Shown in pieces: positions 32,096-41,177 of a stretch of DNA of 64,000 nt (the first letter of the stretch is position 1; each line of letters opens with the position of its first letter). The notes under the pieces were generated by a model, which ran no database searches, was not told where the DNA came from, and worked only from the letters and a program-made list of their open reading frames with translations. The stretch is from Candidatus Accumulibacter iunctus (GTDB lineage Bacteria; Pseudomonadota; Gammaproteobacteria; Burkholderiales; Rhodocyclaceae): the NCBI GenBank assembly GCA_002345025.1, contig DDUX01000070.1, forward strand, positions 1 through 64,000, in the 5' to 3' direction. The position numbers and the translations under genes are program-made.

Positions 32096-33253
32096 TCAGC
32101 TACGCCGGGCAAGCGGGACGAAGTCCTGCACCTCCGGCCCGACGTAGTTGGCCGAGGGCCGGATGAGCTTGCCATCGATCCGCTGTTCGATGACATGCGC
32201 CGACCAGCCGCTGGTGCGGGCAATGACGAACAGCGGTGTAAACATCGGCGTCGGCACGGCGAGCATGTGGTAGGCGACTGCCGAAAACCAGTCGACGTTC
32301 GGAAAGATGCGCTTCTGCTCCCACATCACCGCCTCGATGCGGCTGGCGATGTCGAACAGGACGAGGTTGTCGCCATCGGTGCACAGTTGTTGCGCCACCG
32401 AACGGATCACCTTGCTGCGCGGGTCGGCGATCGTGTACAGGGGGTGGCCGAAGCCGGTGATGATCTCCCGGTTCGCGAGGCGGCGGCCAATGTCCTGCTC
32501 GGCATGCACGGCATCGTCGTAACGACTCTGGATCTCGAACGCCACCTCGTTGGCGCCGCCGTGCCGGCGGCCGCTGAGCGCCCCGATGGCGCCGCTGATC
32601 GCCGCATAGAGGTCGGCGCCGGTGCCGGTTATCGTTCGAGCGGTGAAGGTCGAGGCGTTGAACTCGTGCTCGGCGTACAGCACCAGCGACTTGTCGAGGC
32701 TGCGCGCGTGCAGCGCTGGCGGTGCCTTGCCGCGCAGAAGGTGAAGAAAATGCGCGGCGATCGAGTCGTCGTCGGTCTCGGTATCGATGCGCCGACCGTT
32801 GTGCGACCAGTGATACCAGTAGAGCAGCATCGAGGCGAAGCTGGCAATGAGCCGGTTGGCAATCTCGCGCGCTGCCCCGGGGTTGTGGTCCTGCGCTTCC
32901 GGCAGGATGGTTCCCAGCGCCGAACAGCCACTGCGCAGGACATCCATCGGGTGCGCGGACGCGGGTAGATTCTCAAGCATCGGCCGCAGCATCACCGGCA
33001 GACCACGCAGGGTCTTCAGCTTCTTCCGGTACTGATTGAGCTGCGTCGGACTGGGCAGGCGCCCGTAGAGCAGCAGGTAGGCGACCTCCTCGAAACCCGC
33101 GTCCTCGGCGAGGGCAATGACGTCGTAGCCGCGGTAGTGGAGGTCGTTGCCGGTACGCCCGACCGAGCAGATGGCGGTGTTGCCGGCAACCACGCCCGAC
33201 AACGCGACTGATTTCTTGGTCTTGGGAAGCTCCGCCTGCAGCGCCTGGTCCAT
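32096..33253 (-). CDS. prpC: 2-methylcitrate synthase / citrate synthase family
   Basis: A protein of 385 residues. Key blocks are KSVALSGVVAGNTAICSVG, LHYRGYDVIALAE, the active-site His in GRRHGGANEVAFEIQ and in GFGHPLYTIADPRSKVI, and the Asp in LFDIASRIEAVMW. The short form (about 385 residues) and position next to prpD identify the methylcitrate synthase rather than the housekeeping gltA. It condenses propionyl-CoA with oxaloacetate. The ATG at MDQALQAEL has a GGGGG purine run ten bases upstream. The promoter region contains copy C of the dispersed repeat 155 bases away. Confidence 0.88.
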   Translation of the reverse strand: MDQALQAELPKTKKSVALSGVVAGNTAICSVGRTGNDLHYRGYDVIALAEDAGFEEVAYLLLYGRLPSPTQLNQYRKKLKTLRGLPVMLRPMLENLPASAHPMDVLRSGCSALGTILPEAQDHNPGAAREIANRLIASFASMLLYWYHWSHNGRRIDTETDDDSIAAHFLHLLRGKAPPALHARSLDKSLVLYAEHEFNASTFTARTITGTGADLYAAISGAIGALSGRRHGGANEVAFEIQSRYDDAVHAEQDIGRRLANREIITGFGHPLYTIADPRSKVIRSVAQQLCTDGDNLVLFDIASRIEAVMWEQKRIFPNVDWFSAVAYHMLAVPTPMFTPLFVIARTSGWSAHVIEQRIDGKLIRPSANYVGPEVQDFVPLARRS

Positions 33254-33407
33254 CGTCTTCGCCCCCTTTCCGCCATCGCCGCAGCACGAAGTGCCGACCG
33301 TTCGCGCGAGTATTCCCGACTTTGGCAAGTCAGGTCAACTGCAGAAGTGCCGGCGCGGGCTCTGCTCAGACCTGGCCGATCCCGGGCTTCGCGCGCTCGC
33401 TTCGCCA

Positions 33408-33527
33408 GCGGTCATGACTGTCGAGACGCCCCTGATCGTGAAAGTCATGACCGTTTCCCTCCTCCGAGACCCTTCTCCCACGCACGGGCAAAGAGAGATG
33501 CGCCAGTCGCAGACGCCACTTTCACAT
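33408..33527 (+). repeat. Dispersed 120-bp repeat, copy C
   Basis: Begins with CGGTCATGACT paired to AGTCATGACCG about 22 bases on, then ACCCTTCTCCCACGCACGGGCA (degenerate form of the palindrome perfect in copy B) and ends CCACTTTCACAT. Roughly 80 percent identical to copy B by eye. It lies between the prpC start and the 3' end of the small RlpA-like gene. Confidence 0.72.
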
Positions 33528-33541
33528 CAACAGCACGCGCC

Positions 33542-34030
33542 TCAGCGCTCGGGAGCACGCAGCCCCGGGCCGTCCAGCGCCTGCAGCTGTGCCGGCGGCT
33601 GGAATGCCAGCATGCAGGCGCGCTCGTGACCGACGAGATACTTCGGCAGGCGGGCGACCTCGACGTCGACGACACCGGCCTCGATCATTCCGAGAGCGAC
33701 CGCCGCCTCGCGAGAGAGGTCGATGACCCGCTTGCGGTGACCCATCCGGTCGTTGATTCGCACGACGACGCAGCGCGCCGACGGCACGCGGCGCACGGCC
33801 ACCAGTGCCCCGAGGGGAAAACGATTGCTCGCCGCCGAAATGACGTGATGCTGGTAGGTCTCGCCGGAAGCCGTGCGACGGCCATGGAAGGCGGTGGAGT
33901 AGAAGCTCGCCCGGCCGGAGACGATCAGTGTCGAGTCGACGAAGCGGCCGTGCGGCCCGAGCGAAGGAAATTCCTCCGCCGTGGCGACAGCCGGGAGCAG
34001 CAGGGCCAGAGCAATGAATGGCAGCCTCAC
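33542..34030 (-). CDS. Short RlpA-like double-psi beta-barrel protein
   Basis: A protein of 162 residues with a signal peptide (MRLPFIALALLLPAVATAEE). The barrel domain spans about residues 40-130: GRASFYSTAFHGRRTASGET, then FPLGALVAVRRVPSARCVVV, RINDRMGHRKRVIDLSREAA and ALGMIEAGVVDVEV. The family's Asp is present in NDRMG. There is no SPOR domain, unlike the longer RlpA at 39010-40071. Probably a periplasmic peptidoglycan-active or endolysin-like enzyme, activity not proven. Confidence 0.8.
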   Translation of the reverse strand: MRLPFIALALLLPAVATAEEFPSLGPHGRFVDSTLIVSGRASFYSTAFHGRRTASGETYQHHVISAASNRFPLGALVAVRRVPSARCVVVRINDRMGHRKRVIDLSREAAVALGMIEAGVVDVEVARLPKYLVGHERACMLAFQPPAQLQALDGPGLRAPER

Positions 34031-34267
34031 GGCAGCCCGCTTCGGGTCGCTCGCAACGTCGGCCCAGCTCGCCTGCGCTCAATCGAGATCGGTGCAGGAC
34101 GCCGCATTCGGCCTACAATTCCCGCCTTGGGTGACGCGGTGTTCATGATTGATGAAAATGGTCTCTGGGGGCAGCAGTTCGCGAGGCGTTGAGCCTCATC
34201 TGGCGAAGCATAGCCTGCCTGCGGCCGCCCGCACAAGTCACGGGCAGCGAGACCGGCAGCGGCACCA

Positions 34268-34786
34268 ATGAAGACGCACGTCCTGCCGGAGTGGCTGCGC
34301 CGACTGCTGATGCGCAGCGTGAGCCATCGCTACTACACGGCGGTGGTGGCGGCGATCGCCTTCGGCGCGACGGTGAGCTTCGCTTTTCCTTTCGTCGCTG
34401 TGCTGATCCCGGCCGTATTGCTCTCGCCCCGCCGCTGGCGGACTCTCGGCCTCTCCTGTGGTATCGCCAGCGGTCTCGGCGCGGCGGTACTGGTCGAGAT
34501 CTTCGGCTTTCTTGGCTCGGAACTCGTTCTCTCGCGCCACCCCGATCTGGTGCAGAGCGCCGCCTGGCAGACGGCGAGCGAATGGCTGCAGCAATGGGGC
34601 CTGCTGGCGCTGATGGTGATCGCCGCGGGGCCGCTGCCGCAAACCCCGGCGCTGCTCTTCTGTGCCCTTGCCCAGGTGCCGACACCCGGCATCCTGATCG
34701 CAGTCACGGTCGGCAAGACGGCGAAATACCTCTTCCTGGCCTGGGTCACGGCCCTCTACCCGGGGCGCTTCGTGCGCTACAACTGA
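34268..34786 (+). CDS. Inner membrane protein, YqaA/VTT-like
   Basis: A protein of 172 residues with about four hydrophobic segments (residues about 25-55, 65-90, 110-130 and 140-160). The GPLPQTPALLFCALAQVPTP region and the following VGKTAKYLFLAWV are reminiscent of the SNARE-associated/VTT (DedA-like) family re-entrant loop. It has no partner gene next to it on the plus strand. Function unknown; lipid transport or membrane homeostasis is a family-level guess. Confidence 0.65.
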   Translation: MKTHVLPEWLRRLLMRSVSHRYYTAVVAAIAFGATVSFAFPFVAVLIPAVLLSPRRWRTLGLSCGIASGLGAAVLVEIFGFLGSELVLSRHPDLVQSAAWQTASEWLQQWGLLALMVIAAGPLPQTPALLFCALAQVPTPGILIAVTVGKTAKYLFLAWVTALYPGRFVRYN

Positions 34787-34814
34787 GCGGCCGCCAATCT
34801 CGCTGCGGCAGCGC

Positions 34815-35795
34815 TCAGGCGACCCCGGCGCTGTGCGCCTGCACGTCTGCCCAGTAACTGGAGCGCACCATCGGCCCGCAGGCAGCGCCGCTGAACCCCA
34901 TCGCCAGCGCCGCCTCCTCGTAGCTCCTGAAGACATCCGGGTGAACGTAGCGCTGCACCGGCAGGTGGTGGACCGACGGGGCCAGGTACTGGCCGATGGT
35001 CAGCATCTCGACGTCATGGGCGCGCAGGTCGCGCAGCACCTCGATGATTTCGTCGTCGGTCTCGCCGAGACCGACCATCAGGCCCGACTTGGTCGGCACC
35101 TGCGGATAGCGCGCCTTGAAGGCCTTGAGGAAGGCCAGCGAGTGCGCGTAGTCGGCGCCCGGCCGGGCTTGCCGGTAGAGCCGCGCGACGGTCTCCAGAT
35201 TGTGGTTGAGGACGTCGGGCAGTGACTGGCCGAGGGCCACGAGGGCGACCTCCATGCGGCCACGGAAATCGGGCACCAGGGTTTCGATGACGGTTCCCGG
35301 CGAGCGCTGGCGTACTGCGGCGATGACCTCGACGAAGTGTTGCGCGCCACCGTCGCGCAGGTCGTCCCGATCAACGCTGGTGATCACCACGTAGCGCAGC
35401 TGCAACCGCGCGACGCTGTCGGCCAGGCTGGCCGGCTCGTCGGCAGCGGGCGGCAACGGTTTGCCATGTCCGACGTCACAGAAGGGGCAGCGGCGCGTGC
35501 AGATGTCGCCGAGGATCATGAAGGTTGCGGTGCCACGGCCAAAGCACTCGCCGATGTTCGGGCAGGCGGCTTCCTCACAGACGGTGTGCAGCTTCTGCTC
35601 GCGCAACATCCTCTTGATCTCGCCGAAGCGGCCGCTGTCGTTGCCGGCCTTGACGCGAATCCACTCGGGCTTGCGCTGTGGCGCCTGCGGGACGATCCTG
35701 ATCGGAATGCGGGCCGTCTTCAGTTCGCCCTTTTCCTTGACGCCAGCGACCCTCGTCAAGCCGTTGCCTGTCTCTCCTGCGTTGCGGGTGCTCAT
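34815..35795 (-). CDS. lipA: Lipoyl synthase
   Basis: A protein of 326 residues. Auxiliary cluster cysteines are in CEEAACPNIGECFGRGTATF and the radical SAM cluster in DICTRRCPFCDVGHGKP. VTSVDRDDLRDGGAQHF and the C-terminal RSSYWADVQAHSA complete the family pattern. It inserts two sulfur atoms into octanoyl-lipoyl domains. The ATG overlaps the lipB stop by four bases, so lipB and lipA are coupled. The longer upstream frame is antisense or non-family and was rejected. Confidence 0.95.
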   Translation of the reverse strand: MSTRNAGETGNGLTRVAGVKEKGELKTARIPIRIVPQAPQRKPEWIRVKAGNDSGRFGEIKRMLREQKLHTVCEEAACPNIGECFGRGTATFMILGDICTRRCPFCDVGHGKPLPPAADEPASLADSVARLQLRYVVITSVDRDDLRDGGAQHFVEVIAAVRQRSPGTVIETLVPDFRGRMEVALVALGQSLPDVLNHNLETVARLYRQARPGADYAHSLAFLKAFKARYPQVPTKSGLMVGLGETDDEIIEVLRDLRAHDVEMLTIGQYLAPSVHHLPVQRYVHPDVFRSYEEAALAMGFSGAACGPMVRSSYWADVQAHSAGVA

Positions 35796-36451
35796 TGCTT
35801 GCGCTCCAGTTGTCTCGCGAGGTGTTCGGCCAGCGCCGTCGCCGCCAGCGCCGGCGTCAGCGCGATGCCGAGATCGCGGGTCTGCGTCACCGGCATGCCG
35901 GGGAAGCCACAGGGGTTGATCGCCGCAAAAGGCGACAGATCCATGTCGACGTTGAGACTGACGCCATGGTAGCAACAGTTCCGGCGCACGCGCAGACCCA
36001 GTGCGGCGACCTTCGCCGCGCCGATGTAGACGCCGGGCGCGCCGGCATGGCGTGCGGCGGCGACGCCATGCGCCGCCAGCAGTTCGATCACCGCCTGCTC
36101 GATCATCGCCACCAGTTCTCGCACCTTCAGCCGGCGCCGCGCAAGGTCGAGCAGCAGGTAGATCACAACCTGGCCGGGACCGTGATAGGTGATCTGCCCA
36201 CCACGGTCGGTCCGCAGCAGCGGGATTCCGAGGTCGGCCAGAAGGTGCGCGGGCTTGCCTGCCTGGCCGAGCGTGAACACCGGCGGGTGCTCACAGGACC
36301 AGAGCTCGTCACCGGTGGCCGCACCACGGTCGGCGGTGAACTGCGCCATTGCCTCCCAGCTCGCCTGGAAACCGCAGCGCCCGAGCTGACGGAGGAACAG
36401 CGGCACGTACCCGGGCTGCGACAGCAACTGCAGCTGCCCGCCGTCGTTCAC
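35792..36451 (-). CDS. lipB: Octanoyltransferase
   Basis: A protein of 219 residues. RTDRGGQITYHGPGQVVIYL (acyl-binding), GAAKVAALGLRVRR (catalytic Lys) and AINPCGFPGMPVTQ (catalytic Cys) are all present. It transfers octanoate from acyl carrier protein to lipoyl domains. It overlaps ybeD upstream and lipA downstream by four bases each, giving the classic ybeD-lipB-lipA order. Confidence 0.94.
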   Translation of the reverse strand: MNDGGQLQLLSQPGYVPLFLRQLGRCGFQASWEAMAQFTADRGAATGDELWSCEHPPVFTLGQAGKPAHLLADLGIPLLRTDRGGQITYHGPGQVVIYLLLDLARRRLKVRELVAMIEQAVIELLAAHGVAAARHAGAPGVYIGAAKVAALGLRVRRNCCYHGVSLNVDMDLSPFAAINPCGFPGMPVTQTRDLGIALTPALAATALAEHLARQLERKQ

Positions 36452-36717
36452 AACACCAGCCTGACCAGCGGATGCGCACTCAGTTCCCGGTACAGCCGGT
36501 CGAGCTGTTCGCGACTGGTGGCGTTGATCGTGCAGGTCAGGCCGAGGTACCTGCCGGCGCTCGACGGGCGCATCTCCATCGTCGCGGCATCGAAATCCGG
36601 CGCGTGCCGCAGCACCACTTCGAGCACCGTCTGCGCGAAGTCGTCTGCGGCTTGGCCCATGATCTTGAGCGGAAAGGCACAGGGAAACTCGAGCAGGCTC
36701 TGACGCTCCTCAGCCAT
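36448..36717 (-). CDS. ybeD: YbeD family protein (DUF493)
   Basis: A protein of 89 residues starting MAEERQSLLEFPCAFPLKIM. The fold is a ferredoxin-like ACT-type domain with LTCTINATSREQLDRLYREL as the conserved end. It is commonly found between dacA/dacC and lipB in beta- and gammaproteobacteria. A role in lipoate-related regulation is presumed only. Two ATGs are possible; the internal one fits the family length. Confidence 0.88.
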   Translation of the reverse strand: MAEERQSLLEFPCAFPLKIMGQAADDFAQTVLEVVLRHAPDFDAATMEMRPSSAGRYLGLTCTINATSREQLDRLYRELSAHPLVRLVL

Positions 36718-36759
36718 CGACACCGACGTTCCACCGGCTGCGTGCGACACGGCCGCGCA

Positions 36760-37893
36760 TCAGTTGAACCAGAGGCGGATCGTGTCGATCATCCGCCCCA
36801 TGATGCCGGCCGCCGGGACGGCCTCGAGCGCCAGTACCGGGTACTCGCCGTAAGGTTTGTCGTCGAGGCTCAGCTTGAGGGTGCCGAGGACCTGCCCGGC
36901 CGCGATCGGTGCGATCAGTGTCTGCGGCGAGACCAGTTCGCTGCGAAGCCTTGGCCCGAAGCCCTTCGGGACGGTCAGCACGAGGTCGCTGGTGAAGCCG
37001 ATCCGAACCGTGCTCTGCTGACCCTTCCAGACCTTCAAGGTGGCCACCGCCTCATTCTTGGCATAAAGCTGCACCGCATCGTAGAACTGGAAGCCGTAGT
37101 TGAGCAGCTTCAGGGACTCCTGCGTGCGCGTGCTGTCGGAGTTGGCGCCGAGGACCACCGACAGCAGCCGACGCGGACCACGCTTGGCCGACGACACCAG
37201 GCAGTAGCCGGCGGCCTCGGTATGACCCGTCTTCAGGCCGTCGACGGTCGGATCGATATGCAGCAGCCGGTTGCGATTCGGTTGCGTGATGTTGTTGTAG
37301 CGAAACTCCTTCAGCGAGTAATACTTGGCGTAGTCCTCGGGATAGTCGCGAATCAGCGCCGCCGCCAGGAGCGCCAGGTCGCGCGCCGTGGTGTAGTGTT
37401 GCGGGTCGGGCAGGCCGCTGGCGTTGCGGAAGTTCGAATCCTTCATGCCGAGCCGTTGCGCTTCGCGATTCATCATCTGCGCGAAGTTCTCCTCGTCACC
37501 GGCAATCGCCTCCGCCAGTGCAACACAGGCGTCATTCCCCGACTGGACGATCATGCCCTTGAGCAGGTCCTCGACCTTGACCTGCGTGCCGACCTGGATG
37601 AACATCTTCGAGCCGCCGGTCTTCCAGGCTTTTTGTGATACCGGCACGGTCTGATCGGCCTTCAGCGTCCCCTGCCTGATGGCGGCAAAACTCAGGTAGG
37701 CGGTCATCAACTTGGTCAGCGAAGCGGGTTCCAGGCGCTGGTCTGGCGCCTGCGCGGCGAGCGTCTGACCGGAAGCGACATCAACCAGCAGCCACGACCG
37801 GGCAGCGAGCGAGGGCGGCGTTGGCAGTTGCTCGGCAACCGCGAGCAGCGGCAGACAGACGATCAGCAGAAGGAGCGAGCGGAGCTTGGACAT
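36760..37893 (-). CDS. dacC: D-alanyl-D-alanine carboxypeptidase (PBP5/6 class)
   Basis: A protein of 377 residues with a signal peptide (MSKLRSLLLLIVCLPLLAVA). The serine-peptidase triad motifs are EPASLTKLMTAY (SxxK), VQSGNDACVAL (SxN) and VDGLKTGHTEAAGY (KTG). A C-terminal beta domain ends with an amphipathic anchor (RMIDTIRLWFN). It trims the terminal D-Ala of peptidoglycan pentapeptides in the periplasm. Begins the dac-ybeD-lipB-lipA block. Confidence 0.94.
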   Translation of the reverse strand: MSKLRSLLLLIVCLPLLAVAEQLPTPPSLAARSWLLVDVASGQTLAAQAPDQRLEPASLTKLMTAYLSFAAIRQGTLKADQTVPVSQKAWKTGGSKMFIQVGTQVKVEDLLKGMIVQSGNDACVALAEAIAGDEENFAQMMNREAQRLGMKDSNFRNASGLPDPQHYTTARDLALLAAALIRDYPEDYAKYYSLKEFRYNNITQPNRNRLLHIDPTVDGLKTGHTEAAGYCLVSSAKRGPRRLLSVVLGANSDSTRTQESLKLLNYGFQFYDAVQLYAKNEAVATLKVWKGQQSTVRIGFTSDLVLTVPKGFGPRLRSELVSPQTLIAPIAAGQVLGTLKLSLDDKPYGEYPVLALEAVPAAGIMGRMIDTIRLWFN

Positions 37894-38085
37894 GGCGTAG
37901 TCTTGGAAAAAGCCGCGATTATAGCAACCTGCTCGCAGCCGCCTGTACGCCTTTTGTGAGCAGTTCTTGCCACTCGATGCCGGTGGCCGTGACTTACTCC
38001 ACAGCCCCCGGTGTGCGCAGCGACGTACGATGGCGGCACTTTTCCTGCCCCCCGCCAACCCCTGAGCGCCACTGACCCGCCCTTC

Positions 38086-39009
38086 ATGCAGCCTCCCTTC
38101 CGACCGCTATCGGGTTCCCTTGACCTGCAGGGCGTTTTCGCGCAGCTGGCAAGGCGCGGGCTTCACGGCAACCGCCTCGACGAGGTGCTGCGCCAGCTCA
38201 CCGCCACCACCGCCCAGACACTGAACATCGAACGCGTCAGCCTCTGGGGCCTCAGCGAGCAGCGCCAGCAGCTCGAGTGCATCGACCTCTACGAGCTGTC
38301 GCACGACCGTCACAGCAACGGCTTCAAGCTGCACGCCCGACGCTACCCGGAGTATTTCCGTGCCCTCAGCCTCGGTGAACCGATCATCGCCGATGACGCC
38401 CTGAAGCACCCTTCGACGCAGGAGTTCCTGCGTGACCATCTGTTGCAGCACGGCATCAGCGCACTCATCAACTCGCCAATCCACGCCGACGGTGAGCTGC
38501 AGGGCGTCCTCTCGATCGAACGCGTCGGCCAGCATTCGGCGTGGACTTCGGTGCAGCGGCTGTTCGTACACGCCGTCGCCAGCCTGGTCAGCCTGGCGTT
38601 GCTGCAACACGAGCTGCTGTCCCGGGAAGAGGAGCTGCGTGACGCGCGCAACCTGCGGCAGGCCCTCTTCAACGGCGCCCGCGATGCGATCCTGATCGCC
38701 GACGCGCGAACCGGCGAGATCATCGACGCCAACCCGCAGGCGGAAAAACTGTTCGGGCGACGCTGGCAGGAGCTGCTTGGCGTCCTGCATGGCGAACTCT
38801 GCCGACGCTACGAGGCGGTCGAGCTGCGCGACCTCTTTCGCCAGCTGGGCAGCAGCGGCGAGGTCGAAGTGCTGCGCAGCGCCGTGGTCGCCGACGACGG
38901 CAAGCTGATACCGGTCGAGATCAGCAGTCAGGTGGTTCAGCTCGCCCAGGGCAGGGAGATCGTGCAGGGGATGTTCCGGCCGCTCGAACCGGGGCCTGAC
39001 GAAGCCTGA
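38086..39009 (+). CDS. GAF-PAS sensory protein without an output domain
   Basis: A protein of 307 residues. A GAF domain spans about residues 25-180 (TLNIERVSLWGLSEQRQQLE ... GVLSIERVGQHSAWT). A PAS domain spans about 190-300 (FNGARDAILIADARTGEIID ... GRRWQELLG). No kinase, GGDEF, EAL or helix-turn-helix part follows; the stop (39007-39009) directly abuts the opposing rlpA stop. It may be a free-standing sensor partner, or a gene that has lost its output module. Confidence 0.78.
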   Translation: MQPPFRPLSGSLDLQGVFAQLARRGLHGNRLDEVLRQLTATTAQTLNIERVSLWGLSEQRQQLECIDLYELSHDRHSNGFKLHARRYPEYFRALSLGEPIIADDALKHPSTQEFLRDHLLQHGISALINSPIHADGELQGVLSIERVGQHSAWTSVQRLFVHAVASLVSLALLQHELLSREEELRDARNLRQALFNGARDAILIADARTGEIIDANPQAEKLFGRRWQELLGVLHGELCRRYEAVELRDLFRQLGSSGEVEVLRSAVVADDGKLIPVEISSQVVQLAQGREIVQGMFRPLEPGPDEA

Positions 39010-40071
39010 TCAGCGGACGACGAAGGTCGGTTTGTAGCCGAGAGCCAGCCGAATCCTTTCGGCAACCCTGTCGGCGTCGGCCCGGCTGGGGTATGGCCCG
39101 AGATGGACACGGTGCAGGCCAGCGGCGGCGCTGACCTGGATTCCCTCGTTGAGCCAGTCGAGTTCGCGCTGCAGATGCGCGCGCAGGCTGTCGGCGTTGT
39201 CGGCACTGGCGAAGGCGCCGAGCTGGAGAAAGATGCCGCCGGCGGCAACCGGCGCCACCGTCGCTGCCGCCGGCGCGGCTGGCCGCTGCATCTCGCGCGC
39301 CGGCGCGCGGGCTGTAGTATCGAGGCCGAGGCGAAGCGCGAGCAGTTCGATCTCGTCGCGCTCGGCCGCGCCGCCGGATGCAGCGGCCGGTGCCGGCGCC
39401 GCCATCACCCGCGCATAGCTCATCGTCGTCGCGCCCTCGGGCAGGATGGCCTCGACCTGCACCAGCGTACTGCCATCGTCGACGTAACCGAGCCGGTGCG
39501 CAGCGGCGTAGGAAAGGTCGATCACCCGGTCGGCGTGGAAGGGGCCGCGGTCGGTCACGCGGACGACCACCGATCTGCCATTGGCGATTCGCGTCACCCG
39601 GACATACGAGGGAAGCGCCAGCGTCGGATGCGCCGCGGTCATTGCGAACATGTCGTATGGCTCGCCGATCGATGTCTTGAGGCCGTGAAACTTCTTGCCA
39701 TACCAGCTGGCAACGCCTCGTTCCTGGTGCGGCCGCAGGCTGCTGTGCGGTTCGTATGCCTTGCCGAGAACGACGTAAGGCCGGTTGGCGAAGCGGTGCA
39801 GCGGTTCGAGGCGTGGCTCCGCATCGGCTATGTCGTCGAGATTGTCGGGAATCTCGTCACCCGGACCGTCGTCCTTGTAGTAGGCTCCGCCGCGCTTCTG
39901 GACGACGTTCGACTTGCGTGGCAGCTTCGCCGGCGCCTTCGTCTGCTCCGGGCTGCGCGCGACCTGCTCTGGCGACCGCGCCGGCTGCCCACCACAGGCA
40001 GCCAGCAGCAGCACCAGACAGCAGGAAGCGCCTGCCGGCGCCAGGAACAAAGAAAACGTTCCGCGCTTCAT
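39010..40071 (-). CDS. rlpA: Septal ring lytic transglycosylase RlpA with SPOR domain
   Basis: A protein of 353 residues. A lipoprotein signal (CCLVLLLAACGG) precedes a Pro/Lys-rich linker, the double-psi barrel (GVASWYGKKFHGLKTSIGEP, then VVVRVTDRGPFHADRVIDLS, about 115-200) and a C-terminal SPOR domain (LQLGAFASADNADSLRAHLQ, about 278-353) that binds denuded glycan. It cleaves glycan strands at the septum from the outer membrane. The start overlaps the rodA stop (ATGA). It closes the mre-mrd operon. Confidence 0.9.
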   Translation of the reverse strand: MKRGTFSLFLAPAGASCCLVLLLAACGGQPARSPEQVARSPEQTKAPAKLPRKSNVVQKRGGAYYKDDGPGDEIPDNLDDIADAEPRLEPLHRFANRPYVVLGKAYEPHSSLRPHQERGVASWYGKKFHGLKTSIGEPYDMFAMTAAHPTLALPSYVRVTRIANGRSVVVRVTDRGPFHADRVIDLSYAAAHRLGYVDDGSTLVQVEAILPEGATTMSYARVMAAPAPAAASGGAAERDEIELLALRLGLDTTARAPAREMQRPAAPAAATVAPVAAGGIFLQLGAFASADNADSLRAHLQRELDWLNEGIQVSAAAGLHRVHLGPYPSRADADRVAERIRLALGYKPTFVVR

Positions 40072-41174
40072 TGCCGCACCAGCATCCGGTGCGTCTGGAT
40101 GCTCATCAGGATGCCGACCCCGACCGACAGGGTCACCAGCGCCGTCCCGCCGTAGCTCATGTACGGCAGCGGCACGCCGACAACCGGCAGGATGCCGCTG
40201 ACCATGCCGACGTTGACGAAGACGTAGGTGAACAGACTGAGGGTGATCGAGCCGGCGAGGACGCGTGCGAAGAACGTCGAGGCGTTGGCGGCGATCATCA
40301 GCCCACGACCGATCAGCAACAGGTAGAGCAGCAACAGAACGGCGTTGCCGAGCAGACCCCTCTCCTCGGCATAGACGGCGAAGATGAAGTCGGTGTGGCG
40401 CTCGGGAATGAACTCGAGGTGGGTCTGCGTCCCCTCCAGCCAGCCCTTGCCGAAACTGCCACCGGAACCGATGGCGATCGTCGCCTGGATGATGTGATAG
40501 CCGGCACCGAGTGGATCGCTGCTCGGGTCGATCAGGGTCAGGATGCGCTTGCGCTGGTAGTCGTGCAGCATCGTCCACGCGAACGGAGCGGCAGCCGCGC
40601 CCGCCGCCAGCAGGCCGACGATCACCTTCCACGGCAGGCCGCCGAGGAAGATGACGTAGAAGCCGGCGGCGCCGACGAGGATAGCCGTTCCCAGATCCGG
40701 CTGCTTGGCGATCAGCACGAAGGGAACCAGCAGCAACAGGCAGGCGACGGCGTAGTGACGCGCTTTCAGCGTCGCCTCGTGCTTGTGGAAGTACCAGGCG
40801 AGCATCAGCGGCACGGCGATCTTGAGGATTTCGGAGGGCTGGATGCGGGTGAAACCGAGCGACAGCCAGCGCCTGGCGCCGTTGACCTTGATCCCGACGA
40901 AGAAGACGAGGATCAGCAGGACGACGCCGGCAAGGTAGAGTGGAACAGCGAAGCGCATCAGCTTCTGCGGTGGCAGCTGCGCCACGGCCCACATCACGGC
41001 GAGGCCAACCGACATGTTCATTGCCTGTGCGAGCAAGCGGCTGCTGTTGTCGGCGGTGGCACTATGGACCGTCGTCAGACCGACTGCCATCAGCGCCAGC
41101 GTGAGCAGCAACAACACACCGTCGATCGGCTTGACAAGACGCACCCAGGCGCGCTGCGCCAACTGCTCCGCCAT
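40068..41174 (-). CDS. rodA: Rod-shape peptidoglycan glycosyltransferase RodA
   Basis: A protein of 368 residues with about ten membrane helices. SEDS-family motifs include LGFTRIQPSEILKIAVPLML, KQPDLGTAILVGAAGFYVIF, LDPSS-type DPSSDPLGAGYHIIQATIAI and the C-terminal VVGVPLPYMSYGGTALVT. It polymerises lipid II for side-wall growth in complex with PBP2. Three bases separate it from mrdA upstream. Confidence 0.94.
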   Translation of the reverse strand: MAEQLAQRAWVRLVKPIDGVLLLLTLALMAVGLTTVHSATADNSSRLLAQAMNMSVGLAVMWAVAQLPPQKLMRFAVPLYLAGVVLLILVFFVGIKVNGARRWLSLGFTRIQPSEILKIAVPLMLAWYFHKHEATLKARHYAVACLLLLVPFVLIAKQPDLGTAILVGAAGFYVIFLGGLPWKVIVGLLAAGAAAAPFAWTMLHDYQRKRILTLIDPSSDPLGAGYHIIQATIAIGSGGSFGKGWLEGTQTHLEFIPERHTDFIFAVYAEERGLLGNAVLLLLYLLLIGRGLMIAANASTFFARVLAGSITLSLFTYVFVNVGMVSGILPVVGVPLPYMSYGGTALVTLSVGVGILMSIQTHRMLVRQ

Positions 41175-41177
41175 CAG

